A program made the translations under genes and the position numbers. The notes beneath the pieces are model-generated. The model searched no databases and had not been told where the DNA came from. It saw only the letters and a program-made list of their open reading frames with translations. A DNA stretch of 64,000 nucleotides from Halieaceae bacterium (GTDB taxonomy: Bacteria > Pseudomonadota > Gammaproteobacteria > Pseudomonadales > Halieaceae), in contig CACMGJ010000008.1 of assembly GCA_902613175.1 (NCBI GenBank), forward strand, positions 1-64,000. Reading direction: 5' to 3'. Every line of letters starts with the position of its first letter. Within the stretch, counting starts at the first letter, position 1. Shown here in pieces: positions 15,424 to 24,645 of this stretch.

Positions 15424-16413
15424 CTACTTTACGTCGCTATTATCATCGGTTTTGCTTTCATCTGCGATTTTTCCGAGCAACTCGTCATAGACCTTGTTAA
15501 CGAAAGTCACCTCGTGAAGTCGGACCGCTTCTATATAGCCGGCTGGATCGTAAAAGGCTCGAGGATCGTATGTCTGACCTGGCGCGTGCTTCCCGTGAAA
15601 TCCGTAGGTGCTTTTATGTGATGACACCCAGATATCGGGGCTGAGCTCTCGCTGCGACTCAAACGTCTTCTTGAAGTCTGTTGCTATGCCGTGATAGGTG
15701 GGTTTAATAGCAACGTTTACCCCGTCGTTGATATAGGCCATGTTCACCACTAACACATCGTAGCTGTCGCCCGATTCGGTAATAGTCATTGCATAGGAGG
15801 CGCTTCCCTCGGTGTGCCCCGGGTGCTCCAGGACTCCCAAGCGAATATCTCCCAACTCGATGACGTCACCATCAGCAATCACACCATCCACCGACACGGG
15901 ACGGAAGGACTCGATGCCGCCAATCAGCGGGTCACTCAAACCACCATCCTCTAAAAACGATTTATCAGCCTCCGTGGCAAGCAGGCGAGCACCCGTTTGC
16001 TCCTTGATCAGCGCAAGGTCCGCTGTGTGGTCAAAATGCGCCTGAGTGGTCAACAAGATTTTGATATCGGCCATGCGCAAGCCAAGGCTTTTCAGGTTGT
16101 TCTCGATCATTGCAGCAGAGCCTTCAAGTCCTGTATTGATGAGAATGTGACCGGCGTCGGATGTAATCAGGAACGAGCTGAGATCATAGCCACCCACGTC
16201 GTAAAGGTTCCCGATAATTTGCGTGGCTGGGTAGTTCTGACTCCACGCGGGCGGCATGGTCATATTGAAGGCATCTTCAAATGCCGCCGTGTAATCCCTT
16301 TCAGTACCGATTGCCGTGGTTGCGCACAAAACCAGACTCACAGCGGTAATAGGTGGAAGGGCGAGCGTGCGCTGCCAATGACTTATTGGTTGTCCCTCTC
16401 GCTGTCTAATCAT
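15424..16413 (-). CDS. Subclass B3-like metallo-beta-lactamase-fold hydrolase (Gln-type site)
   Basis: 329 residues from the ATG at 16413, which has AAGGAG upstream; the longer start at 16437 has none. Signal peptide about residues 1-36. The MBL fold resembles subclass B3: LLTTQAHFDHTADL (residues 121-133), PGHTEGSASY and SSHKSTYGFHGK. The usual HxHxDH is QxHxDH here (Q124, codon CAG at 16042-16044), as known in the GOB-type B3 enzymes. Other ligands (H126, D128, H129, the His in PGHTEG and the late His) are kept. A C-terminal tail of about 60 residues is longer than in most B3 enzymes. It could be a beta-lactamase, lactonase or other periplasmic hydrolase. Confidence 0.8.
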   Translation of the reverse strand: MIRQREGQPISHWQRTLALPPITAVSLVLCATTAIGTERDYTAAFEDAFNMTMPPAWSQNYPATQIIGNLYDVGGYDLSSFLITSDAGHILINTGLEGSAAMIENNLKSLGLRMADIKILLTTQAHFDHTADLALIKEQTGARLLATEADKSFLEDGGLSDPLIGGIESFRPVSVDGVIADGDVIELGDIRLGVLEHPGHTEGSASYAMTITESGDSYDVLVVNMAYINDGVNVAIKPTYHGIATDFKKTFESQRELSPDIWVSSHKSTYGFHGKHAPGQTYDPRAFYDPAGYIEAVRLHEVTFVNKVYDELLGKIADESKTDDNSDVK

Positions 16414-16491
16414 AATACGCTCCTTCTTTCGGGGCATCTTGACCTCATCATAGGCACAGGCTCAGCGCCCCGTCGACTCTCAAAATACTGT

Positions 16492-16839
16492 CTACAACAG
16501 CGTCAATGTGTTTTCAGGTGGTCTTCCGATGACTGCCTGTGTGGCAGAAATGATGACGGGCCTCTCTATGAGAATGGGGTGGCTTGCCATTGCACTGACT
16601 AGCTCATCTTCAGACGTGTCGGATGACAGATTGAGTTCTTTGAACGTCGCCTCGCCGCGTCGCATTAGGTCGATCGCTGATACGCCCAGCAAGCTCAATA
16701 CATGTCTGATTTCGCTCTCGGTTGGCGGTGTCTCTAAATATTTAACCTGCGTGGGCTCAACCTCACGCTCTTCGAGTAATGCCAAGGCTGTTCGAGACTT
16801 TGAACAGCGCGGATTGTGCCAAATTGTGATTGTTGTCAT
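16492..16839 (-). CDS. arsC: Arsenate reductase (glutaredoxin-coupled)
   Basis: 115 residues of the ArsC family. It starts ITIWHNPRCSKSRTALALL with the catalytic Cys 12 in the HNPRCSKS motif, and has the Arg residues of the arsenate site (MRRGEATFKEL; HPILIERPVI) and the closing IGRPPE. It reduces arsenate to arsenite using glutathione and glutaredoxin in the cytoplasm. No arsB, arsR or acr3 lies nearby, so it is an orphan copy. Its stop is 78 bp from the start of the B3-like gene on the same strand. Confidence 0.9.
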   Translation of the reverse strand: MTTITIWHNPRCSKSRTALALLEEREVEPTQVKYLETPPTESEIRHVLSLLGVSAIDLMRRGEATFKELNLSSDTSEDELVSAMASHPILIERPVIISATQAVIGRPPENTLTLL

Positions 16840-17028
16840 GTGCTGTCCTTAGTGGCGCGAGAATCGGGATAGATGTCGTGTATAAAACAAGTACGAAATT
16901 CGACGAAAAGGTTGCGAGCTTTGCCGCAGAAAATCAACGCATTCCTTACCCCAGAGCGCGTTGCTCCCGTTGGGTGTTTTTGGGTACTGTGACAACACAA
17001 TAATGTGAACAAATCAGAGGGACGTATC

Positions 17029-17418
17029 GTGGCAGTTGTTATCGATAACGAATTTAAAGCCTCAGCGGAAGCGCTTTGGGAAATCTTAGGCACGCCAGAT
17101 CGTATCGACTGGGTGCCGGGCGTTACAAGCTGTACCTTTGATGGCGAGGTTCGCTCGCTCGATTTGCCGGGCGCAGGCGCGATCAAGGAGCGCATACTGA
17201 ACCACGATGACGACGCTCGCATCTTGGAATATTCCTGCTTCGAGAGTCCTGGCGCGTTGGAGTCGCACCGGGCAAAAATGGAAATCACGGCCACCGATGC
17301 TGGCTGTCGTTTGCATTGGCAGGCTCACGTGAAGCCTGACGTCATAGAGCCCTTTATTAAGGGCAGCATGGAGGGCTGCATTGCCCGCCTTGAGGAAATG
17401 CTGCAGTCATCTACCTGA
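17029..17418 (+). CDS. SRPBCC (START-like) family protein
   Basis: 129 residues from GTG 17029, where AGAGGGA sits seven bases upstream; a GTG at 17005 is in frame but lacks a site. It has the typical polyketide-cyclase/START-like order: a strand with VIDNEFKASAEALWEILGTPDRIDWVPGV, a central TFDGEVRSLDLPGAGAIKERIL, and a C-terminal helix EPFIKGSMEGCIARLEEML. The family binds hydrophobic ligands or acts in aromatic metabolism; no specific substrate can be read. It is 70 bp upstream of the crotonase gene and likely co-transcribed. Confidence 0.8.
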   Translation: MAVVIDNEFKASAEALWEILGTPDRIDWVPGVTSCTFDGEVRSLDLPGAGAIKERILNHDDDARILEYSCFESPGALESHRAKMEITATDAGCRLHWQAHVKPDVIEPFIKGSMEGCIARLEEMLQSST

Positions 17419-17487
17419 TTAAATTTAAGATCGATCGGCAGCGCGGCTTTAAGGCGATTTCGTCTGAACACTCAGGAGATAACAACG

Positions 17488-18336
17488 ATGACTTTCGAAA
17501 CGATTCTTTACGATGTCGATGACGGCATCCTGACCATTACGCTCAACCGTCCTGACCGCTTGAATGCATTCAATAACGAAATGCGCGACGAGGTTCTCAC
17601 GGCGCTCGACATGGCCGACGCGGATGATGACGTCAAAGCCATTATTTTTACGGGCTCGGGTCGTGCGTTCTGTGCGGGCGCTGATCTCGCTGGGGGTGGC
17701 GACACGTTTAATTACAAGCCCAAAAAACCGGGTATTCCGCGAGATGGTGGTGGCATGCTGACCTTACGTATTTTTGAGTGCCTAAAGCCCGTTATCTCTG
17801 CGTGTAATGGCCCGGCGGTTGGAATCGGCGCCACGATGCAATGTGCTATGGATATCCGCCTTGCCTCCGAAAACGCTAAGTATGGTTTCGTATTTTCCAA
17901 GCGAGGCATCGTCCCAGAAGCAGCTTCAAGCTGGTTCTTGCCTCGCGTTGTGGGTATAAGCACTGCGTTAGAGTGGACCTTTTCAGGCCGCGTATTCAAG
18001 GCCGATGAGGCACTCGAGCGTGGGTTTGTAACAACGGTTTATCCTGCGGATGAACTTCTCCCCGCGGCTCGTGCACTTGCCAAAGAGTTCTGCAACGAAA
18101 CCTCAGCGGTCTCGGTCGCTATGGCACGTCAAATGATGTGGAAGATGCTGGGTGCGGATCATCCGATGGAAGCCCACCAAATCGACTCGCGAGGTGTCTA
18201 CTTCACCGGTAAGTCAGCTGACGCGCAGGAGGGGGTTAAGTCATTCCTCGAAAAGCGGCCGGCCAACTATCCGGGCCAGGTAAGCAGTGACATGCCCGAG
18301 TTTTTCCCTTGGTGGGAAGAGCGCGAGTTCAAGTAG
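17488..18336 (+). CDS. Enoyl-CoA hydratase/isomerase (crotonase) family
   Basis: 282 residues with the crotonase fold: LNRPDRLNAFNNEMRDEV at the start, the oxyanion-hole motif GSGRAFCAGADLAG, ACNGPAVGIGATM, and SKRGIVPEAASSWFLPR, which carries one Glu of the active site. In classical hydratases two Glu are needed. Here the first corresponds to the glycine-rich PAVGIGATM region and is absent, so an isomerase-like or other crotonase reaction is possible. AGGAGATAACA precedes the ATG. Probably in fatty-acid or branched acyl-CoA breakdown with the preceding SRPBCC gene. Confidence 0.85.
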   Translation: MTFETILYDVDDGILTITLNRPDRLNAFNNEMRDEVLTALDMADADDDVKAIIFTGSGRAFCAGADLAGGGDTFNYKPKKPGIPRDGGGMLTLRIFECLKPVISACNGPAVGIGATMQCAMDIRLASENAKYGFVFSKRGIVPEAASSWFLPRVVGISTALEWTFSGRVFKADEALERGFVTTVYPADELLPAARALAKEFCNETSAVSVAMARQMMWKMLGADHPMEAHQIDSRGVYFTGKSADAQEGVKSFLEKRPANYPGQVSSDMPEFFPWWEEREFK

Positions 18337-18371
18337 CTCGAGACCTCGCACCGGCTAGGCCAGCAACTCTT

Positions 18372-19337
18372 TCAGGCTGTCGCTATTTCTTTGAACTGAT
18401 AGATGGTGCGCTGCCGGTAGGTAGCGCCGGGCTCGAGCGCGATGTTTGGGAAATTGGGCTGGTTGGGCGCATTGGAAAAGCCTTGGGCTTCAAGACAAAT
18501 ACCCGATCTGGGTGCAAAGGGCGTATTCAAGCCATCGCCTGTATATACCTGGAGCGCCGGTTGTGTCGTTAGGACGTCGAGCTGAAGCTGTGTCGCGCGG
18601 AGCCTAAGACTCGCTGCGTGGCGAAGTTTTCCGCCTTCGGGTAACACAAAATTATGATCAAGCGCGTTGTCACCCAGTGCCTTCCAGTCAGAGTAATCGA
18701 GCGTGGAGCCTTTGAGCGGTGCAATCTCGCCCGTGGGGATGAGTCGGTCATTCACGGGCGTGTAGTGCCTTGCATTCAGTGTCAGCTCGTGCTCGTAAAG
18801 AGGGCCGCCGAGGTTGAAATAGGCGTGGTTCGCCAGATTCATGACGGTCGTACGATCTGTCGACGCGGCGAAGTCAAACTGAAGACTCAGGTCCTCCAAG
18901 AGTTCGTAACGGACCGTAATCAGTCGGTCTCCCGGGAAACCGTCTGTAAGGTGGGGTAGTGCTAGTGAGAACACGACCGCGATGTCAGCACGAGTAGGTG
19001 ACGCCTGAAAAGTTTGTTGATGAAGCCCATTGATTCCGCCATGCAGTACATTCGATCGGGCAGGCTCGTTAATCTCCAATGCGTGCGTGCCATTAGGTAG
19101 GTGGAAACAGCCATCTTTTAGTCTGTTCGCAACCGGACCCACGGTGGCGCCAAGGTAATAGGGGTCTGAATCAAACTCGGTGGCTGAGGGATAACTCAGT
19201 ACGACATCTGATTGTGAGTGGACACCAAAGCCATTCAGTGAGATGCCCGCAATCGTTGCGCCTTTATTGAGCAGATGGACACCAATCTGTCGTTTTTCGT
19301 CTGCGGTCTTGCGGAAAATGGTGTGGCTGTCGTTCAT
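18372..19337 (-). CDS. galM: Aldose 1-epimerase
   Basis: 321 residues of the galactose mutarotase family. It has YLGATVGPVANRLKDGCF near the N-terminus (substrate Asn-Arg), NLANHAYFNLGG with the catalytic His, DHNFVLPEGG, and a late GICLEAQGFSNAPNQPNFP with the catalytic Glu. It interconverts the alpha and beta anomers of hexoses. It is convergent with the crotonase gene and divergent from argE, so it is a single-gene unit. Confidence 0.88.
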   Translation of the reverse strand: MNDSHTIFRKTADEKRQIGVHLLNKGATIAGISLNGFGVHSQSDVVLSYPSATEFDSDPYYLGATVGPVANRLKDGCFHLPNGTHALEINEPARSNVLHGGINGLHQQTFQASPTRADIAVVFSLALPHLTDGFPGDRLITVRYELLEDLSLQFDFAASTDRTTVMNLANHAYFNLGGPLYEHELTLNARHYTPVNDRLIPTGEIAPLKGSTLDYSDWKALGDNALDHNFVLPEGGKLRHAASLRLRATQLQLDVLTTQPALQVYTGDGLNTPFAPRSGICLEAQGFSNAPNQPNFPNIALEPGATYRQRTIYQFKEIATA

Positions 19338-19449
19338 AACTCAGCATAACCGATACTCGTCGAGGTCCTGCGTGATGACGATCAGGACGTTTACCGATAC
19401 TCTTACCAGCGTTAATTAATATAAGCGTGCAGTAAACGAAGAGAACAGG

Positions 19450-20622
19450 ATGCCAACGAGCGAGCAAACCATTGTCAAACGTATCACAGAATTGGTGGCG
19501 GCAGACTCTGTCAGCTCCCCTGATCCGTCGTGGGACAGCAGCAATCGCAGAGTGATAAATCACCTCTCTGACTATGCAGAGCGCGATGGCTGGGCCGTCG
19601 ACATACGTGAGCTAGAGTCGGCAGCGGATGGAAAAGCGAACCTCATTGCGACCTTAGGCAACACAGATAACCTAGGAGCCGAGCCAGCCGGTTTGGTTCT
19701 CTCAGGTCATACGGACACAGTACCTTTTGATGCCGGCGGTTGGGCGTCTGATCCCCTGAAGCTCACCGAGCGAGATGGCAAGCTCTACGGTCTGGGCAGC
19801 ACGGACATGAAAGGCTTTTTTGCTGTGGCGCTGGAGGCCGCATCAGTATTTGATCCCCCTAAATTTAAAGCACCGTTGTACTTACTTGCGACTGCTGATG
19901 AAGAGAGCACGATGCGAGGTGCTCGTTCACTCACAAAAGCGCAGTTACCATTGGCGAGAGCCGCCATTGTTGGCGAGCCTACCGATCTTCGCCCCAAGCG
20001 TATGCACAAGGGCATCATGATGCAAGGCGTGACTTTGCGCGGCCAAAGCGGTCACTCGTCAGACCCTGAGTTAGGAAACAATGTTATCGAGGCCTTGCCA
20101 ACGCTGTTGGCTGTAATGTCTCAGTATCGTGATGAATTGGCTAAGACGTTTCGCTGTGAACTGATGGCTGTTCCTGTACCGACAATCAATTTTGGTTGCG
20201 TCCACGGTGGTGACAGTCCGAATAGAATCTGTGGTGAGCTGGATTTCAGTTTTGATGTGCGAATGCTGCCGGGTCTCGAGTATGCCGATGTAGAGCGTGA
20301 CTTGAATGCGAGGCTCGTCGAGATCGCGGCGCTCCATGATATCGATATTGAGATGCGCCGCTTGGTTGAGCCTGTGCCCGCCTTTGAGCAGGCTGAAGGC
20401 AGTGAGTTGGTGGTTGCCTGCGAGCATGCGTCGGGCCAAACAGCGGATGCCGTCAACTTTGCGACCGAAGCGCCATTCTTAAAGTCGCTTGGACTGGAAA
20501 CCATTGTCATGGGTCCTGGCTCGATAGACGTGGCTCATCAACCCAATGAATACATGCCGCTCGATCAGATTCAGCCGACCATCGACACGCTGCGGTCGTT
20601 GATTCAGCGATACTGCATGTAG
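19450..20622 (+). CDS. argE: Acetylornithine deacetylase
   Basis: 390 residues, an M20 metallopeptidase. Metal-site motifs in order: LSGHTDTVPFD (His, Asp), GLGSTDMKGFFA (bridging Asp), TADEESTMRGA (catalytic Glu and ligand), VGEPTDLRP, and a late GPGSIDVAHQPNEY (His). Length and these motifs fit ArgE, which removes acetate from N-acetylornithine in arginine synthesis. A related DapE-like or other M20 activity is less likely. ATG with a short GAACAGG upstream. Confidence 0.88.
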   Translation: MPTSEQTIVKRITELVAADSVSSPDPSWDSSNRRVINHLSDYAERDGWAVDIRELESAADGKANLIATLGNTDNLGAEPAGLVLSGHTDTVPFDAGGWASDPLKLTERDGKLYGLGSTDMKGFFAVALEAASVFDPPKFKAPLYLLATADEESTMRGARSLTKAQLPLARAAIVGEPTDLRPKRMHKGIMMQGVTLRGQSGHSSDPELGNNVIEALPTLLAVMSQYRDELAKTFRCELMAVPVPTINFGCVHGGDSPNRICGELDFSFDVRMLPGLEYADVERDLNARLVEIAALHDIDIEMRRLVEPVPAFEQAEGSELVVACEHASGQTADAVNFATEAPFLKSLGLETIVMGPGSIDVAHQPNEYMPLDQIQPTIDTLRSLIQRYCM

Positions 20623-20650
20623 GTTTCAGCATGGGGTGTAGGGCGTGTAA

Positions 20651-20676
20651 TTGTGGCCTGTGATTGTGGCCTGTGA
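20651..20676 (+). repeat. Two-copy 13-bp tandem repeat
   Basis: TTGTGGCCTGTGA occurs twice without a gap in the 138-bp space between argE and the quinone oxidoreductase gene. Probably a slippage product. Confidence 0.7.
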
Positions 20677-20760
20677 TTGATAGCGCGTTTTGTGCGCAGG
20701 GTTCGTTTGAAAAAAAGCCAGGTGCTGAGTGCGGCGACGAGGATAGGTTGGAGTAAGTCG

Positions 20761-21735
20761 ATGGATACCATGAAAGCGGTTCGAGTGGAGGTCTGTGGGG
20801 CGGCAGAACAGATGTCGGTCAAGGAGGTACCGTTGCCTAAGCCAGGTGCGGGCGAGGTGCGGGTTAAGCTTACAGCCTGCGGTATCAACCTCATCGATAC
20901 CTACCACCGATCGGGTCTTTACCCCCTGGCGTTGCCAACGGGATTGGGATGCGAGGGGGCAGGTCTGGTTGGTGCTCTTGGAGAGGGCGTTGATGACCTG
21001 ACAGAGGGTGACCGCGTCGGCTTCGCTATGGGACTGGGTGCCTATGCGGAAGCGATTGTTTTGCCTCGAGGAGCCTTGGTGAAAATTCCTGCGGGCGTCA
21101 GCGACGAAGAGGCAGCTGCCGTGCTGCTCAAAGCAATGACGGTTGATTACCTGTTCAATGACACGTTCCCGCTACAGGGTGGTGAGACCGTACTCTTCCA
21201 TGCGGCTGCGGGTGGGGTTGGCCTCATTGCCTGTCAGTGGGCGAAGCACAAGGGGGTTAAGCTAATAGGTACGGCAAGCACACAAGCAAAGTGTGAGCTG
21301 GCCGTGAGACATGGTGCTGAATCCTGTTTGCTCACCGATGATCCCGATTTATCTGAGAAGCTGCGTGCGCAATCTCCCGGTGGATTCCCGGTTGTTTATG
21401 ACAGCGTGGGTCGCTCGACCTATCGGCTCAGTCTTGGCGTGCTCGCTCCCCTCGGTACATTTGTCAGTTATGGTAACGCGTCGGGCCCCATTGATGCTGT
21501 TGTTCCAGGAGAGCTGGCGCTGTCAGGTTCGCTGTATTTCACTCGTCCAACCCTAGCCACACATATGGCGCGACCGGGCTGGATGCAGGCATCAGCTGAT
21601 CGCATTTTCAACCTTATCGAGAGGGGGCATCTGTCTGTGGATGTTAACCAGCGCTATGCCCTAAGTGATGTTGTTAGCGCCCACCAGGACCTTGAAGGAC
21701 GCCGTACAACGGGTAGCTCGGTACTCATTCCCTGA
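20761..21735 (+). CDS. qor: NADPH:quinone oxidoreductase (zinc-free MDR family)
   Basis: 324 residues from ATG 20761, although ATG 20770 (MKAVRVE) is also possible. Medium-chain dehydrogenase/reductase of the Qor type: GINLIDTYHRSGLYP and GLGCEGAG, without the zinc-binding Cys/His set. The NADP-binding motif is AAAGGVGLIACQWAK, followed by LIGTASTQAKCELA. It reduces quinones by one electron or acts on enones, in the cytoplasm. It follows argE in the same direction with a 138-bp gap, so a separate promoter is likely. Confidence 0.87.
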   Translation: MDTMKAVRVEVCGAAEQMSVKEVPLPKPGAGEVRVKLTACGINLIDTYHRSGLYPLALPTGLGCEGAGLVGALGEGVDDLTEGDRVGFAMGLGAYAEAIVLPRGALVKIPAGVSDEEAAAVLLKAMTVDYLFNDTFPLQGGETVLFHAAAGGVGLIACQWAKHKGVKLIGTASTQAKCELAVRHGAESCLLTDDPDLSEKLRAQSPGGFPVVYDSVGRSTYRLSLGVLAPLGTFVSYGNASGPIDAVVPGELALSGSLYFTRPTLATHMARPGWMQASADRIFNLIERGHLSVDVNQRYALSDVVSAHQDLEGRRTTGSSVLIP

Positions 21736-21838
21736 TGCTTTTCGCTAAGGCTTCTGGGTTCGACTTCGACCTTACAGGCTCAACACCGTTGAGGCCCGGT
21801 CGGATACGCGATAAAACAGTCGGGTAAACACAACAATA

Positions 21839-22870
21839 ATGACTGAGGAGAGCCAGCTTATGCGGGCCAGTTACAAGGCGATGAGTCCTTTTATGACGCG
21901 CGAGGAAGCGGCAACCATGCTTCGCATTGCCGAGGAGCGGCGCGTGTTTCGTACCTATGCGGAGGAAGCGCTAAATGATGGTATTGGCGAGTCATTACCA
22001 CAGCGCTTCGATGCCGCGTTCAACTACATTCAACAAGGCATTGACGGGCACGGTAATAGCGATGACGTCAGCACGGCAGCGCAGCGGACGAACTATTTTC
22101 GAGAGACTTACGCCTACGGTAACGACATTAAGGCAGCTGGCGTAGAGGCTTTCTTTAACCACCCGGACTTGTTGGCGGTTGCCGGCGAGGTGACAGGTCG
22201 TTCGCTGGTTGTTCCCGCTATTGTCTATGCCAATATTTTAACGCCCGGCCAGGAACTCGCGATTCATACAGACGTTCCGGAGTTTCGAGGTGCCGACCGA
22301 AAGCGAATGCCTCAATGGCTTCTGGTTACCATGCTTCACTCGGGGCTGTTTGATGACTACCGAATTCCCATCGCCACTTGCGTATCATGGTTCGGTGCCA
22401 ATCCGGGAGGCGCCTTTGCGTATTACCCAGAAGGCCCGCATGGCCGCCGTGAGTCCATGCCAGCAAGTCATAACACCGCAATTCTCATTGACACTGACAA
22501 AGTGTTTCATGGGGTCGAACGCGTCACACCCAAGTCGTTTTTCCCGGAAATCGACAAAGGAGCAACACTGACCTTTGAGGGTAGTGCCGGTTGGTCACTG
22601 GCTAAGCCTAATCAAGAAGTGGTGGCACGCTACCAGTGGGAGGATTTGCGGTACTCGATTTCGTGGAAAGCCTACTGCTTCGCTGATGAAGCGGAAAAAG
22701 CAAAATGGGCGAACAAAACCGATGACCTAACCTTGGATTTTATTTTGGACACCTTGGAGTCTGAGTTGAGGTCACGGGGCGTGCTACAGGGTGAGCGGCC
22801 CGATCCTACGGCGTTTGCACAAGCACTGGTCAACGAGTTTATTCGCTTTCCCGCAGCTGAGGTTGCGTAG
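21839..22870 (+). CDS. 2OG-Fe(II)-oxygenase-like protein
   Basis: 343 residues, cytoplasmic. A possible iron facial triad is visible: AIHTDVPEFRG (H143, D145) and DKVFHGVERV (H224), with a core of beta strands between (VSWFGANPGGAFAYYPEGPHG). This is the HxD...H layout of double-stranded beta-helix oxygenases. The N-terminal helical part (FMTREEAATML...) resembles prolyl-hydroxylase-like entry segments. I do not recognise a characterised relative, so the substrate is unknown. It follows qor by about 100 bp and ends 9 bp from the convergent flavoprotein gene. Confidence 0.6.
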   Translation: MTEESQLMRASYKAMSPFMTREEAATMLRIAEERRVFRTYAEEALNDGIGESLPQRFDAAFNYIQQGIDGHGNSDDVSTAAQRTNYFRETYAYGNDIKAAGVEAFFNHPDLLAVAGEVTGRSLVVPAIVYANILTPGQELAIHTDVPEFRGADRKRMPQWLLVTMLHSGLFDDYRIPIATCVSWFGANPGGAFAYYPEGPHGRRESMPASHNTAILIDTDKVFHGVERVTPKSFFPEIDKGATLTFEGSAGWSLAKPNQEVVARYQWEDLRYSISWKAYCFADEAEKAKWANKTDDLTLDFILDTLESELRSRGVLQGERPDPTAFAQALVNEFIRFPAAEVA

Positions 22871-22878
22871 AACCATTT

Positions 22879-24015
22879 TCAACGTTCAAGGCGCTTAACA
22901 CCGCGATAAATCACTCGTTGGACGACCGTTGGCAGTAGTACCTTATCCACCAGCCAGCGGGACAGCCGTGTTGTTTTACCAGAGTCCTGATGCAAAGTGA
23001 GTCCAGTGTCCTGCGGTCCAACAATTGACCCCCACCGGTTCGCGGGAGGGGTGTATCGCTTGTTAGCGGCTCTACCGGCGGCTCTCCGTTTGAGGTTGTG
23101 AACCAAAACCCCATAGGCCCAGTTTCGGGCCGATGATCGAGCAGGATCAGTCGATGCGACATCGCCAATCGCAAACACGTTGTCGCGCCCCCCGACTTCT
23201 AGCGTGCTGCGTGTTTTTACAAACCCTTCATCATCCAGTAACTCGTTCGGTAAGAAGTCCGTATGGGGCTTCCGGTCTCCCGTGGACCATATGATGGTAT
23301 CGGCGATGGCTGACTGACCTGACTCGAAATGAATGGTCCCTGCACGGGGCGCCGGCGTGGGTGTAATCGCCCGATGTCCGGTGAAAAGCCGCACCCCGAC
23401 ATTGATCAACTCCTGATGGTAATACTGCCGAGCGCTGGCGTGGTAACCAGGGAGGGGGAGATCGGCTGAGATGAAAAGCGATACCGTCTTGTCGGGGTAT
23501 GCCCGCTGAATATTTAAGGCTGAGCTAACGCCACAGGGTCCACCGCCAACGATGGCAATGCTACGCGCTTCACTGATGGCGCGCGCGTCGGACTGTAACT
23601 GCGCGTCAATGTCGGCTTCGGAGCGCAAGCTGTCATCGCGCCAGAAACCATTGGAGGTACCTGAGGCGATGATCAGGAAGTCATAGGGAATGCGCGTTTC
23701 AAGCTTTCTCTGATCGAGTACGGTAACGGTCTGGTTGTCGAGATCAACAGAGGTCGCTTTCGCATGACGGATCTCGACACTCGATAGGGCTTTGAAGCGA
23801 TGAAGCGGTGTGTTGTAGAAACGCTGCCACCAGTTTAAGTCAGCTAGCCGCTTACCTAGCTCTTGCCCACTGACGAGGTTGGGTTTTGTGCTGATACCAG
23901 TCACCTGGAAGTCGCGGCTGAGACGGGAGGCGACCAATACACCGGTGTCACCCATGCCAATAATCACGACTCTCTTGGTTTTAGCTGGACCTCCTGACAT
24001 TGGGTGCCCCCTCAA
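22879..24015 (-). CDS. NDH-2/AIF-like FAD-NAD(P) oxidoreductase
   Basis: 378 residues with two dinucleotide folds. The FAD site is VVIIGMGDTGVLVASRLS near the N-terminus, the NAD(P) site is IAIVGGGPCGVSSALNIQ mid-protein, and the late FAD-contact motif is NVFAIGDVAST. The layout is that of type II NADH dehydrogenases and AIF-like proteins. The C-terminal basic, hydrophobic tail (SRWLVDKVLLPTVVQRVIYRGVKRL) suggests peripheral membrane attachment. It probably moves electrons from NAD(P)H to quinones or a small acceptor. It is divergent from the GNAT gene. Confidence 0.82.
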   Translation of the reverse strand: MRGHPMSGGPAKTKRVVIIGMGDTGVLVASRLSRDFQVTGISTKPNLVSGQELGKRLADLNWWQRFYNTPLHRFKALSSVEIRHAKATSVDLDNQTVTVLDQRKLETRIPYDFLIIASGTSNGFWRDDSLRSEADIDAQLQSDARAISEARSIAIVGGGPCGVSSALNIQRAYPDKTVSLFISADLPLPGYHASARQYYHQELINVGVRLFTGHRAITPTPAPRAGTIHFESGQSAIADTIIWSTGDRKPHTDFLPNELLDDEGFVKTRSTLEVGGRDNVFAIGDVASTDPARSSARNWAYGVLVHNLKRRAAGRAANKRYTPPANRWGSIVGPQDTGLTLHQDSGKTTRLSRWLVDKVLLPTVVQRVIYRGVKRLER

Positions 24016-24113
24016 AGCACTGGGAAAACGACTGTTTTAAACAGGAGTTCGTTTGACACCTCCCGGTATACGCTCGACAGTGTCCTGAGTTTAACTGAGC
24101 GTCGGAGGTTCAA

Positions 24114-24563
24114 ATGAGCATACGGCAAGCAACGGTTGGCGATTTAGACGCCATTTCCCCTTTGTTTGATGCATACCGAGTGTTTTACGAAGAGCGCAGC
24201 GATTTGGACGCTGCGCAGGCCTTTCTCGAAGAAAATCTGTTGCAAGAACGAAGCTCGGTTTTCCTCTTTGAGGAAAATGGATATGTCGTTGGATTTACTC
24301 AGCTGTATCCCGCTGTATGTTCCGTCGCGATGAAACCGTTCTATGTCCTCTACGATTTATACGTCGTGCCAGAGGCTCGAGCGCACGGCATTGGAACCGC
24401 GTTATTGCGCCATGCGCATACGTGGGCGAGAGCCAAGGGCGCGTTTCGTGTGGATTTGGAAACAGCACATAGCAACACGACGGCACAATCCATTTACGAG
24501 GCAGTGGGTTACGAGCTCGATACCGAATTTAGAAAGTACAGCTTCGACCTTGCCTCTGAATGA
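24114..24563 (+). CDS. GNAT-family N-acetyltransferase
   Basis: 149 residues with the complete GNAT fold. The start SIRQATVGDLDAISPLFDAYR is typical. Motif A is LYVVPEARAHGIGTALLRHA, carrying the R-x-x-G-x-G/A acetyl-CoA loop (here EARAHGIGTAL). Motif B follows as LETAHSNTTAQSIYEAVGYE. The substrate (small molecule amine or protein) is not predictable. ATG with a GGAGG-like stretch (TCGGAGGTTCAA) upstream. Separate unit from the amidohydrolase gene. Confidence 0.85.
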   Translation: MSIRQATVGDLDAISPLFDAYRVFYEERSDLDAAQAFLEENLLQERSSVFLFEENGYVVGFTQLYPAVCSVAMKPFYVLYDLYVVPEARAHGIGTALLRHAHTWARAKGAFRVDLETAHSNTTAQSIYEAVGYELDTEFRKYSFDLASE

Positions 24564-24645
24564 GCAACGGTATTACTTTCGTCGTTAAAACAAAAAACAA
24601 CAGGCAAGGCTTCACTTGCCACTTATCGCTTTCGTTGAGGTCATC

